Shown here in pieces: positions 1-10,500 of a stretch of 64,000 nucleotides of DNA (its first letter is position 1; each line of letters starts with the position of its first letter). The notes beneath the pieces are model-generated. The model ran no database searches and had not been told where the DNA came from. It saw only the letters and a list, made by a program, of their open reading frames with translations. This stretch comes from Locusta migratoria (taxonomy: Eukaryota > Arthropoda > Insecta > Orthoptera > Acrididae). The position numbers and the translations under genes were made by a program. The stretch spans positions 477,799,150-477,863,149 of the forward strand of contig CM048748.1 of NCBI GenBank assembly GCA_026315105.1, read 5' to 3'.

Positions 1-240
1 ATGGCGCACTGAATAATTAACAAAAACACGTCGTTCTTAGTACGATAAATTACGGTCTAGCAGTAGCATTTAACAACTGGCATCAACAGTACAAGAATTT
101 TTTATGAGTAGATTCGTAATTATTCGCCGTAGTGTAGAGGACAGTGCATTACGTTGTGATGTACGTGGTCGGTAGTTCGAAACCCGTCAGTACTATCTTT
201 TTCGCCTTGGCTTCTAAACAGGTTTCGGGCATTCTTATTA
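1..240 (+). repeat. tRNA-like dispersed repeat, copy 1
   Basis: Positions 1-60 and the tRNA-like block at about 130-205 (a B-box-like GTTCGAAAC is visible) match, in reverse complement, the segment at about 1,612-1,815. The shared core includes ACACGTCGTTCTTAG. The two copies are diverged and opposed. It is probably a SINE or a terminal part of a larger element. The copy may extend beyond the window start. Confidence 0.5.
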
Positions 241-326
241 AATAAATAGAGCTTTGTTCTGCAACGTTTATAGTTGTGTTCATGTAAGAGTGCTTCCTTT
301 AAAATGTGCCTTTGTTCTATTTCATG

Positions 327-525
327 GCCACGGTCGAGTAGCCGAGCGGTCTAAAGCACCTCGCTGCGGAGCGCGCGGTTGCTCGCCGTGGAGGTTCCAG
401 TCCTTCCTGGGGCATGGGTGTGTGTGTTTGTCCGTAGTTTAGCTTACCTAGGTTTAAGTAGTTTGTAAGCTACGGACTGATGACCACGCAGTTTGTTCCG
501 ATAGATTTACAGACATTTTAACATT
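327..525 (+). mobile_element. tRNA-derived SINE (family 2), full copy
   Basis: The head is tRNA-like (A-box-like GTAGCCGAGCGGTCTAAAG, B-box-like GGTTCCAGTCC). The body ends in an ACTGATGACC block and the TTTACAGACATTTT tail. A perfect 12-bp target duplication, TTCTATTTCATG, lies at 315-326 and 526-537, so both ends are firm. A second copy is at 21,392-21,584. The mechanism, LINE-driven retroposition, is inferred from SINE biology. Confidence 0.85.
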
Positions 526-548
526 TTCTATTTCATGAACATGCCGTG

Positions 549-701
549 AAATACGTAACAGCTAATAGAACAATGGTCTCCTCAAGCACAAACACATAAG
601 GATACAGTAATGATGAATATTTTAAACAACGTGCTGATATTGGTAGTTTGAGATATATATATAAGGTACCCTCCGCCACACACCCTCGGTTGGCTTTAGG
701 A

Positions 702-747
<46 letters not shown>

Positions 748-888
748 CCCTCCGCCACACACCCTCGGTTGGCTATACATATCTCAAACTACCAATATCA
801 GCACCTTGTTTAAAATATTCATCATTACTGTATCCTTATGTGCTTGTGCTTGAGAAGACCATTGTTCAATTAGCTGTTACGTATATTA
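549..888. repeat. foldback repeat with LINE-tail duplicates and (TA)n loop
   Basis: Arms at 549-658 and 779-888 are near-perfect reverse complements of about 110 bp. Between them, a block starting AAGGTACCCTCCGCCACACA occurs twice in direct orientation (about 663-696 and 743-775), split by a (TA)n run at 703-742. The block resembles the 3' tail of the CR1-like LINE at 11,690-11,755. I cannot say whether it is a MITE or a rearranged LINE tail. Confidence 0.7.
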
Positions 889-892
889 ATGG

Positions 893-1450
893 AAAATGTT
901 AAAAGTCATTTATTAGAATCAATACATATAATAAAAGTTTTGTCCTTGGCATGGTTCTATGGACGCTTTTAACATAGACTGTATTACCTTTTCTGAAGTT
1001 TAGATATGAATTTGTTCATGTTACTTTGTTCTGCGCTAATATAAAGAACAAATATTCTGTTTCAAAATATACTTTTTTTTTACAGTTAAAATGGCAAATG
1101 GAATAAGTATGGTGATACCGAATTCCAAATACCTCCAGTACGTAATGTGTATATAAGGGCGTTGTAACGGTATCTCCCCAGTTTGTGTACTTATGATAAA
1201 GAAGTCTATGTTTTCAATTCGTTGGTATGTATCATGGTATGTTTACAAAATGGAACAAATGCACTTTTCAGAGAAAGATAACAACCTTTCAACAACTCGG
1301 AATCTTGCAGAATATAGTTGTGTGCAATTAACAAGAGTGTGCGAAAACCTATTACGAGGTGATATTTTTTAATTACTTTTGTTTTTATTTATGATTACTA
1401 TATCTTTCCAGGTAGATCTATGCTTTTCGGTCGTGAGTTCTTCGGTGAGA
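893..1450. other. unassigned AT-rich sequence
   Basis: I see no gene or repeat boundary here on either strand, and open frames are short. A (CT)n run follows at about 1,454-1,479. Confidence 0.5.
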
Positions 1451-1611
1451 ATTTCTCTCTCTCTCTCTCTCTCTTTCTCTTTTCCATTGGTTCTTCGGTT
1501 TGATCGTTGTTTTGTTTTGTTTTATGTTGATCATTTCGTCGCCCTCTGATCGAGGTCGCTGAGCTACCTCGCCGGCAGCCCTCGGGCCGTGCGAGCTGAG
1601 CCACCGCGCCC

Positions 1612-1815
1612 AGCAAGTTTCGAACCACTGTCTAACCGTTCCTACATTACAAGCTGATTCGCCGCCCCTTGCGCTACGGCGAACAGCTGCGAGAGTAATC
1701 CGTAATTCACGTACCATCGATGACAGGTGTTATCTGCTAACATGGCATTTTTAGACATTAGATTATAATTCATTGTCCTAAGAACGACGTGTTTTTGATA
1801 ATTTTCAGTGCGCCA
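1612..1815 (-). repeat. tRNA-like dispersed repeat, copy 2 (opposed to copy 1)
   Basis: The reverse complement of 1,755-1,815 aligns with 1-60, and that of 1,612-1,683 aligns with the tRNA-like part at about 130-205. The copies are inverted and about 1.4 kb apart. Similarity is patchy, so this looks like an old family, not a recent inverted duplication. Confidence 0.5.
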
Positions 1816-1819
1816 GTGC

Positions 1820-2450
1820 TTCTAAGTGACAAAGCTTGAGTTGTAATAGAAATATCATAAAATTCACAAAGAAAAGGTGGCACATGAAAACAAGAATTTC
1901 TGGGAAGGTTCCGGGCGAGAGATGTCACGTGACTGATTTCCGAACGCCAAATGTAAGCTACGTTCATTCGAGGTAACCAGTACAGGCAAAGAAAATTAAC
2001 TTAGTAGAAACTACCAAACCAACGGAAAAAGATAATGAAAATGTGGGAGAGATACTTAAAAAATAGTAGAAACTTACCATTCTCAAACGAAAAATCACGA
2101 AATGGCTAAGTACTGGGATAACATACGACGAACAGTACCTTAGAATTCAGCTAGATACCCCGTAATGTTCAAAAGAGTCATTAGTCTTTAGTGATTTAGT
2201 GCTTTGTAAGTACTATGGAGGACTATTTCATGTAACAGACGAGGAACGCTATTTCGCTAACAACGCTGCGTGACCACCTGTAGAAGCTAGGGATCTGCTT
2301 AGTTCACCTGCTACATTCAGAAAGTGATTATTACATGCTGTACACATACCTGACTTATCAGTAACAGAAACGTTTCCACTGCGCACTGACCTGTCCTCAG
2401 CCTGATGCTGCTGAACAGACACTCTTCACGACTGACTAAATGGCATAGGT
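1820..2450. other. unassigned sequence
   Basis: I see nothing recognisable between the tRNA-like repeat and the Tc1-like fragment. No coding region or clear repeat end is visible. Confidence 0.5.
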
Positions 2451-2454
2451 ATCC

Positions 2455-2799
2455 ATACTACGTGGTATCCGGACATACAAATGTGTGACCCCCTCCATCG
2501 GTAGTGCTGGAATTTAATACTGTGTTGACCCAGCCCTAGCCTTGACGATACCTTCCACTCTCGCAAGCACATGTTCAGTCATGTGCCGGAAGGTTTCTTG
2601 GGAAATGGCAGCCCATTCTTCACGGAGTACTGCACTGGGGAGAGGTACCGATGTAGGTCGCGAGGGACTGACGAAGTATGCGTTCAAAAATCCCCGAAGA
2701 TGAACGGCAAGGCTCAAGTCAGGACTCCGTGCAGGCCAGTCCATTAGAGGGATGTTATTGGCGAGCAACCACTTCGCCACAGGCCGTGCATTATGAACA
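2455..2799 (-). pseudogene. Tc1-like transposase, C-terminal part, with transposon end
   Basis: The frame at 2,514-2,780 carries the Tc1-family C-terminal pattern: a DWPARSPDL motif just before the third catalytic position, then LREEWAAIS and a closing VKARAG stretch. The proline-glutamate normally after SPDLN is not preserved (SPDLS, then AVHL), so the catalytic region is damaged. The transposon end follows at about 2,455-2,500. The rest of the same transposon is at 5,255-6,205. The break falls where this insect Tc1 family would continue (GTGCATTATGAACAG on the left, GTGCTCGATTG on the right), so the two pieces look like one copy split by 2.45 kb. Family recognition is from memory. Confidence 0.75.
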
Positions 2800-5254
2800 G
2801 TCTGAATGTAGCTTGTTAAATTCTCTATGTAAGATCTCGAGCAGTTGACACCTGGAAATGCAAGTTAAAACGCCCACTGCTGCTCTATATTACCATGCGA
2901 GTGGCCACAGTACTTGCGCAACAGAAATTTATCTAACTGCTCACTTCTTAAGGAAGCAGCCAAAGTTTTAACAAACACAAATTCATGTTACAAAAGGGAA
3001 TAGATAATTAAACATCAATGAAGATCAACATCTCAAAAACGAAAGTAATGTCTGTGGGAAACAGATTCAAACAGATTCTAGATTCAAACAGATTGAGTGC
3101 CAAATAGGAGGAACAAAGTTAGAACAAGTAGACAGTTTGAAGTACCTGGGATGTATTTTCTCACAGGATGGCAACATAGGGAAAGAACTGGAATCGAGGT
3201 GCAGCAAAGCTAATGCAGTGAGTGCTCAGCTAAGATCTACTCTCGTCTGCAAGAAGGAAGGAAGTACCAAGACTACGTTAGCAGTGCACCGCTCTATCTT
3301 TCGACCAACTTCGTTGGAGTGAAAGTTGGGTGGATGAGGATTACATTATTCATAAGATACAGGTTACAGATATCAAAGTTGCAAGAATGATTGCAGGTAC
3401 CAGTAGATTGGAACAACGGCAGGAGGGTGTCCATTATGAGGAAATCAAAGAAAAGCTGGGAATGAACACCATAGATGAAGCAGTTAGAGCGAACAGACTG
3501 AGATGGTGGGGTCATGTTACACGCATGGGAGAAGCAAGGTTACATAAGAGACTCGTGAGCGCGTCAGTAGAGAGTAAGAGGAGTCGAGGTAGACCAAGAA
3601 GAAAGTACTTATATTCGGTGCAGAATGATTTTGAAGTGAAAGGCATCAATGTTAGCATTGAATAGGGGATCATGGAGGAATATTATTAGAGGTACTATGC
3701 TCCAGACTGAACGCTGAAAGGCATAATCAGTCTCTGATGATGATGATGATGATGAATTAAACATGGGATGGGGATCATGAAATTATTAAACAGAGGTTTG
3801 ATATTTTATATCATTATCTATTAAAATAAATGAACAAGCGAATAATTGTGGGGAGACCATATAAAGCACAATAAAGCCCACACCTTGCACAAAAGTGAAT
3901 GAAATAATAAAGTTACTGACGGTAATAAAATTGTTTCTGTCCTTTATGAATGTGGAGGTAACGTGGGAGGAAATTTGCAACTACACAGTGGATAAAGGAA
4001 AGCACATTCATTGATTCATGGACACACGCATAATTCTTCCGACACTTTACTCATGCAGCAACACATGATAGCAGTGGCGAAACGAAACGTTGGCAGCGTT
4101 TTGACGAGATGGCGGGTGTCTTTTAGCAAAAATTAAAACTAAACAATGCACAAAACGAACTCATGTGTGGATAGGCATTGGCATACTATCCTTAAGTACC
4201 ACATGGTGTGCGACCACAGTGAATTAAGTAGAATTATCAAAAATAAATTAATTTCGAATGAGCAAGTAACGCACACGCGAGAATTCATATAGAAGAAAGA
4301 TAGTAAAAGTATGGCTGAAGGCCGACGTAATGACAGTTACGAAAGCACGTAGTGCAATCGATCATACCAAGACAGGAAAGAGAGAACCAAGCAACAAGTT
4401 TAGAGAAAGAATTTAAAATGTTCGTCAAAACAGACACCACACGAAATATTTAGTGAGAAAACATCAAGGAAATTCAAACATCGTAAGATCACACAAAGGC
4501 TGAAGGCCACACACGTATATACTGACTTGAGAAAACCGGGCACAAAATCATCACCGGAATGAAAATGTAAATACTAAATTTAAACTGAATTATACGAGTT
4601 CTGCAAATTAAGAAACACTTCGCCTCGCATAGCGAAAGAATTACTCAAGAAAAATATCACTGATAAACCAATAGTGCCAGATCGCAAACAAAGTAAAGTT
4701 CTAACAGCATGCCATCCCCTCAGAATGATTCGACGATTCACTTCGGCGGTCGCGGCAAAGGTACAGCCTCAGGCCATGCCAAAAGCCTCCCCCTCTCCTC
4801 ACCGGATGTAGGGTGCGTTCAGAGCCTACTGTCTACCAACCCTTGCTACCTGAAGAAGATAACACCCTACTAGAGCTCCAGAGAGGTCTCTTTTGTCACC
4901 TTTTTCGTCCATCTTGCCAAGTAAGCTTGTCTGAAGCCACCGAGTAGACGGCAGTGCAGACGGCATACGAAGCCGTGCATTCTTAACTGAAGTAAACGAG
5001 CCCTAAAGCGCGAGGCGGCGAGTGTAAGCCATTGCGCGGCAGTCAATCAATATTAAAAGCAACCTTCGACATTCATTCGAATATACAATTTCCATCACAC
5101 ACGTGGAAACACATATAAACATGGGGCATTAACCATTGATAAAGGAATAAAATAATTGACATGTAAATAGACAATATTAATGCCGGAGAAGCACTTGAGA
5201 GTAATGAATAAGTCAAAATGGAACACGACCACGCATTCAGTTGACGTCTTTCAA
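2800..5254. other. 2.45-kb block splitting the Tc1-like transposon
   Basis: This block separates the halves of the Tc1-like element. It contains an RTE-like LINE tail at about 3,000-3,765. The remaining parts (2,800-3,000 and 3,766-5,254) hold nothing I recognise. No clear target duplication is seen at the two junctions, so this may be an insertion plus deletion. Confidence 0.5.
3000..3765 (+). pseudogene. RTE-like LINE, C-terminal end of reverse transcriptase ORF
   Basis: Two adjoining frames (3,137-3,322 and 3,330-3,665) give the post-RT region common in RTE-type insect LINEs: FKYLGCIFSQDGNI-type start, then RWWGHVTRMGEARL and a KRSRGRPRRKYL basic motif near the C terminus. The 3' end is a short (GAT)n run at about 3,737-3,755, typical of RTE tails. 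A longer relative is at 56,390-58,395 on the same strand. The copy is 5' truncated and split by a stop or frameshift at about 3,320, so it cannot move itself. Confidence 0.75.
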
Positions 5255-6205
5255 TGTGCTCGATTGTTGAAAGATGCAATCGCCATCCCCAAATTGCTCT
5301 TGAAAAGTGGTAAACATCAGTGTATGCATGTGCTGTGGTAGTAGCAAGCAAAATAACAGGGGTTGCTTGCCCCCGCTATGAAAAACGCGACCGCAAGAAG
5401 ACACCGCGCCCTCCTAATTTTACAGTGGGCAGCACACACGCTGGCAGATGTCGTTCACTGTGCATTTGGATTAACCGTGCCCTGCCGTTGGGTCGCGACA
5501 TTGTCTACCGTGAGTCATCACTGTTCGCAATGTTCTTCCAGTGTTCAGTCGGCCACGCGAACTTTCCTTAGACCAAGCGGGGCGTCGTTTGGCCCTGACG
5601 TGCGTGATGTGAGGTTTACGGGTGGCTTATGCAGTTCGTAGATGCGGTGTGAGGGTCTGGACACATGCCTGTCTGTTACCCTGTTCGCCCTCTTCAGCTG
5701 TCGGCGGTCTCTGTCAGTCAACAGACGAGGTCGGCTTGTATGTGTCACTTCACGTTTCCACTTCACTACCACATATGACACAGTGCACCCGAGCATGTAT
5801 AGGAGTGTGCAGATCTTACGTGCAGACCTCTGACACCCAATCGCCTGACCACGTACCAGTGGCGTATCCAGGATCAAGGTGTGGTGGGGGCTGAGGCCAA
5901 TCCGAGCAGCTGTGATTTCTAAAAAAAAAAAAAAGGAACAACAACAGTATTGCGCCTTTACTCATACTGGGAGGATTGATCCCATTCTATTTTCTTTCCC
6001 CTCTCGCACTAAGCATGGCTGGGCGGCGGGGTGCTGCTGCGACAAGCCCCCCTCCCTCCGGATACGCCACTGCCACGTACGAAGTACGTGAGCTTTGCGC
6101 AGGGCCCCACTCTGTTTTCTCACGGTATCCAATGACTACTCGGGCAGTCGATATGGAGTACCCGACAGTAGGTGAGAAACGTATGTTTTTGGAGGTGGGC
6201 GGTTT
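5255..6205 (-). pseudogene. Tc1-like transposase, N-terminal and central part, plus transposon end
   Basis: The minus strand encodes a Tc1-type helix-turn-helix N terminus within 5,545-5,877 (VVKWKREVTHTSRPRLLTDR, then RRQLKRANR). Further matching nucleotide sequence runs down to 5,255. Stops and frameshifts are frequent. A 216-bp hAT-type MITE (5,857-6,072) interrupts it. The outer end follows at about 6,081-6,205. Together with 2,455-2,799 it would form one Tc1-like transposon of about 1.1-1.3 kb. A related, plus-strand N-terminal fragment is at 15,655-16,115. Confidence 0.75.
5857..6072. mobile_element. hAT-type MITE with 8-bp target duplication
   Basis: The ends are inverted repeats (CAGTGGCGTATCC at the left, GGATACGCCACTG at the right). 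Perfect 8-bp duplications CCACGTAC flank it at 5,849-5,856 and 6,073-6,080. An 8-bp duplication with CAGTGG-type ends points to the hAT superfamily. The 216-bp length and lack of an ORF make it non-autonomous. It inserted into the Tc1-like element, so it is the younger of the two. Confidence 0.9.
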
Positions 6206-6494
6206 CTTTAGCAACAGTTTAATTCGTATAATGAAATAAAAATTATTGATAAGACTTTTAACTCGTAAGAAATGACTGCAGAATATGTTTGGAATAGTAG
6301 ACCGAGGACGACACTCTACATGGGTGACAATTTTGTTAATTACCTTTTTTAAAGTTTAAAATACTTTGCAGTGAAGGGTTTGTAAAGAAAAAGAAACATC
6401 CGCATAGATTTTAGAGAAGTACATCAAGAATCACTGACTACGCCATATTCATACATACCAGGAAAGACGCATTGTCGCTGCGTCTCTCAACGTC

Positions 6495-6692
6495 GCCGGC
6501 CGCGGCGGCCGAGCGGTCTGCGGCGCGCCAGTCACGTTCTGCATGGCCACTACGGTCGGGGATTCGAATTCCCACTCGGGCATGGATATTTCAGCCGTCC
6601 ATAGTATTAGATAGTTCATAAGTAGTTTGTAAGTTTAGGGACTGATGACCCGGTACTTAAGTGCCATAAGCTCTGCCAACATTTTAAGATTT
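6495..6692 (+). mobile_element. tRNA-derived SINE (family 1), young copy
   Basis: The tRNA-like head (GGCCGAGCGGTCTGCGGCG; B-box-like GATTCGAATTCCC) is followed by the CGGGCATGGATATTT block, the GGGACTGATGACC block and a short tail. A perfect 12-bp duplication, TCTCTCAACGTC, flanks it at 6,483-6,494 and 6,693-6,704. Other family copies are at 7,702-7,900, 37,147-37,255, 40,531-40,722 and 60,656-60,855. Confidence 0.92.
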
Positions 6693-7701
6693 TCTCTCAA
6701 CGTCACTTCTGATTGGCTGCTTTCGGTGGCCATCATTCACAGCATCACTACCCACATGTGCACATTAATAAGAAGCTGGTGACACCAAGTTAGGATTTAA
6801 CAGCAGTAATGACCATTCATCCCGCTCGGAAACAAATTTTTCTTCTGCCACTTCAGGTGCGACACGACGTAAATATAGGCCAGTCGTCGTAGACAAAAAA
6901 ATGGCCTTAGGTCCAAAAAATTGCAGGAAGCTGAATTTTTGGTATGTTGTTAGGACATATTAGAGTAGTATTAAACCAAGTTTGCAGCTTCGAAATCCTT
7001 TTGCGTAACTTTTAAAAGCCAAAAAACCTCGAAATGTTCGGACTTTTTTCTGGTTTTGGCTTATAACTCGTGAAGGGTGGTTTTTTGACGAAAAGGCACT
7101 CACACCTCTATTAATGTAGATAAAATATTCTAAAATTTAAGCCCAACCGCAGCTCTGTAAGTCCAATAGTTCCCGAGATATTGCACTGCAAAAATTGACT
7201 TATTTCTCCAAAAAGTTCAAATTTTCGATTTTAGTCATCTTTCGGCTAGAATATTGGCTCTAATGATCATCCCACGGGGAATGTCATACAAAACAAAGTT
7301 ATAGAGCAGTTATTTAACATTGATCTAAGTACTGAACGAAATCCATAGGCCCAATAGATTTTTAGTTATCGTTAAAAAACGAAAACTTGGAAAAATTGGA
7401 GTCCTCTTATCTTGTGTATGTTGAAGAAAAAGGAAGAATTACTCACTGACGATGATTATTAACGCATCGTATATAAAAGGATTTTTTCACTTGAGGTGGT
7501 GAAAACCTCTATGTCTCACTCCTATGTTGACAAGCTGAGGATGCTGGTGGCTCTCCACAATGTCTCGGGCTTTCAGATACAGTGGTTGATCGTAGGTCAC
7601 AAAACATGATTCCTGACCGTAAATGCTTGTTCTTTAACTGGCTTCTAAAAGTGATATTAAAACAGTGTCGTAGTCGGTTGTGGGAGCATGGATAAAAGGG
7701 A

Positions 7702-7900
7702 GGCCGGCCGCGGTGGTCGAGGAGACTGAGGCGCTCCAGTCACGGTCATCACGGCCACTACGGTCGGGGGTTCGAATCCCCCCTCGGGCATGGATATTTG
7801 TGCCGTCTTAGCTCGTAAGTAGTTCATAAGTAGTTTGTAAGTTTAGGGACTGATGACCCCGTAGTTAAGTCCCATAAGCTTAACAAACATTTGAACATTT
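7702..7900 (+). mobile_element. tRNA-derived SINE (family 1) nested in the long-TIR element
   Basis: This copy is full-length and close to the family pattern: GGCCGGCCGCGGTGG start, B-box-like GGTTCGAATCC, the GGGACTGATGACC block, then TTAACAAACATTTGAACATT. It lies between the left arm and the gene of the surrounding element and does not interrupt the coding part. I see no clear target duplication. Confidence 0.85.
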
Positions 7901-9300
7901 GATAGACTCGGCACATACAGACATCAAACGTGGTTCGTTTATGTCGGGGCGAACGGATGAGTGAGGGGTCATGATCATTGTACCACCCATTTCATGGAAC
8001 GTATTTTCTCCATCAATTGTGTTAACGTTCACATCTGCATTGTCGAAGACAAAATGCATAAAAGCTCCTTTGTCGGCTGGTTGGGCCACTTCTCCACGGA
8101 GGATGGCGGAACTTTCAAAATACATAGTTTCCGTATATGTTCAAGAAATTCTCATACAGTGGCAAAGTTCAACAAGGTGCTTTGATTCAAATTTTCTATA
8201 CAAATAGGTTCCAAAGCTTATTTGAATTGAGGATAGGAAAGATTTGGGCCTCGTTGCAGCCATTATTGCATGAGCAAATCCTATGCACTTCTTTTTCCAC
8301 TGTTCAAGAGAAGGATGCCTCTGCGTCTTTTAAAAAAGCATCTGTCGGGGGATATTGAGTAGTGTCAAATGTTTGGGAACGAATGTCTTGCAGGATAATC
8401 TCTGCTGTAGCTTTGACAACTCGAAGCCGCTCTTCAGTAGGATCGCTAAGTCTTTGATTGTACCACTTTTCATAAAGGATGTTTTGTCCAATGTCTGTGA
8501 ACATCAAGACTAGGCTGTGATACGGACCAACCCGCGCAAAAATAATTTTTCCGCCATATCGCTTTTTTAGATGAGCTTGAATACTTGCAGTTGCTGGTTT
8601 GTAATCACATGTTAAGGTCTCTGCAAACAAGTCACTTATGGAAATTTGGTTTTCCTGTCTTGTTTCTGCAGGGTATGCATATATACGCTCCATACCTTCG
8701 ATAAGGAAGTGATGTTCAGGACGGCCTTGTTTACCTCCTGCACCAGTGCAGTTTTACGTAGTAATGTTTGTGGTACTTACCCTCAGTAGCAACAATTTCA
8801 CTTATACATGAAAGACGGCGAAGAATGTGTTGCCCCCATTCACTAGCTTGTTTAGCTTTTTCCATAATCGATTCTTTCACTTCCAGTGTTTCCCTTTGAT
8901 GGAGTTCATCCTGTAGATATTTGGGCAATTTTATCTGCTTCTCGAAATATTCCTTGGAGAATTTTTCACCACAAAGGAAACAAAAATATCCAATGATGTG
9001 ACGCCTTGAATCTGACGCACTTTTCAGCCTTTCCCCACGCGAAGACGATGGTTGAGCAAATCAAACATCCCCTTCTCGCTGGACAAATGCTTACACATAA
9101 ATTTCCACAGTGTACCTCTTCCTGCATGCGTCATGTATGGTCACTTCATTTAAATTGCACAAAAAACCTAATGTTCCTATCAAGCCCACGTCCTGACTCA
9201 TTTTTATCAGCGTCTAAATTCCGCGTCTTCTCACTGTCACTGTTCCCTCTGCAAGCACTTACCGACGACCCCGAAACAAACATGCGACGGGGGTAGCTCC
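7880..9300 (-). pseudogene. unrecognised gene of the long-TIR element, broken
   Basis: Reading the minus strand, fragments occur in the expected order. First is a cysteine pair CFLCG (about 8,970-9,000), followed by a charged helical region (8,731-8,928). Next comes a 129-codon frame (8,304-8,693), then an 81-codon frame (7,880-8,125) with DNADVNVNTIDGENTFHEMG. That D-N-x-D...TIDGxNTFHxMGG pattern recalls uncharacterised, often multicopy proteins of insects, cnidarians and fishes. No function is known to me. Stops and frameshifts separate the pieces, unless some gaps are introns. The gene lies between the two arms, so it is probably the element's own protein, possibly a transposase of an unnamed group. 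Confidence 0.55.
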
Positions 9301-10226
9301 GACGTATTGTAAAACAGAAAGTACTTTAAACGCCACCAAGATCAAGATTTCGACGATTTTTGTTTGAAAAACGTTCTTCACGGATCCGAATACGGCTGTT
9401 TCTAAGGGCAGGCTGGGTGTAGAGGGGAAGGCCTCGGAGGCAAGAAGTTTGGGAGGGAGGACAGAACAACCGCTAAGTCACGACTCTGAGTAAGGGCGAC
9501 GGGAGGGGGATTGATACCTTCGCACAACAAAAGACCTCGCTACGAACGAAAGACCCAATGTTTTAATGGCTGACCAATACCCAAAAACGGAGAGGTTTTT
9601 TTTTATTTTTTTTTTACAGCCATACCTACTTTTACAAATATATTTGTATGCACTAACACATAATTACACCCATTTATATACAATATGTTAATAATCATCG
9701 TCAATGAGTAATTCTTCCTTTTTCTTTAACATACACAGGATAAGAGGACTGCAATTCGTCTGGGTCAATTTATTGAATACTCCGATTTTTCCAAGTTTGC
9801 TCTATAACTTTGTTTTATATGACATTCCCCATGGGATGATCATTACAACCAACATTCTAGCCGAAAGATGACTAAAATCGAAAATTTGAACTTTTTGGAG
9901 AAATAAGTCAATTTTTGAAGTCCAATATCTCGGGAACTATTGGACTTACAGAGCTGCGGTTGGGCTTAAATTTTAGAATATTTTATCTACATTAATAGAG
10001 GTGTGAGTGCCTTTTCGTCAAAAAACCACCCTTCACGAGTTATAAGCCAAAACCAGAAAAAAAAAAAACCGAAAATTTCGAGGTTTTTTGGCTCTTAAAA
10101 GTTACGCAAAAGGATTTCGAAGCTGCAAACTTGGTTTAATACTGCTCTAATATAACCTAAAAACATACCAAAAATTCAGCTTCCTGCAATTTTTTTGGAC
10201 CTAAACATACCTGACGACTGCCCTAA

Positions 10227-10500
10227 TAGTCGCTCTCAGCGTGTTAGACTGCGCCTGCAACACGTGTCGGCTGCTACCTGCCAGACCCGGATGTTGTGCG
10301 GGTCAGCGGCTGCTCCAGGTGGCAACGTCGGGTCACAGCTATATCGTTATATATATTTCATTCCACGATGGTGGTGGCGGCTGGTGCAGTAACAGTGGTG
10401 AATAATTAAATGATTCGCAGTCTCTGTAGCAATATTCTTTATTGCAATATTCTTATCTTGCATTTATCGCGACACTTTGATTCAGCGCAAAGTTCCTAGT
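10227..10500. other. unassigned spacer
   Basis: This spacer between the long-TIR element and the LINE contains no recognisable feature. The frame at 10,195-10,392 has no known motif and its first part lies in the TIR. Confidence 0.4.

Larger units (their letters stand above)
6878..10223. mobile_element. 3.35-kb DNA element with long terminal inverted repeats
   Basis: Arms at about 6,878-7,482 and 9,676-10,223 are reverse complements over some 550-600 bp with small indels. Outer ends read GGCCAGTCGTC and GACGACTGCCC. A TA dinucleotide flanks both ends (6,876-6,877 and 10,224-10,225), compatible with a TA duplication but too short to prove it. The interior (7,483-9,675) holds a broken minus-strand gene and a nested SINE. 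I cannot assign a transposon superfamily: the encoded protein has no DDE pattern that I can see. Confidence 0.75.
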
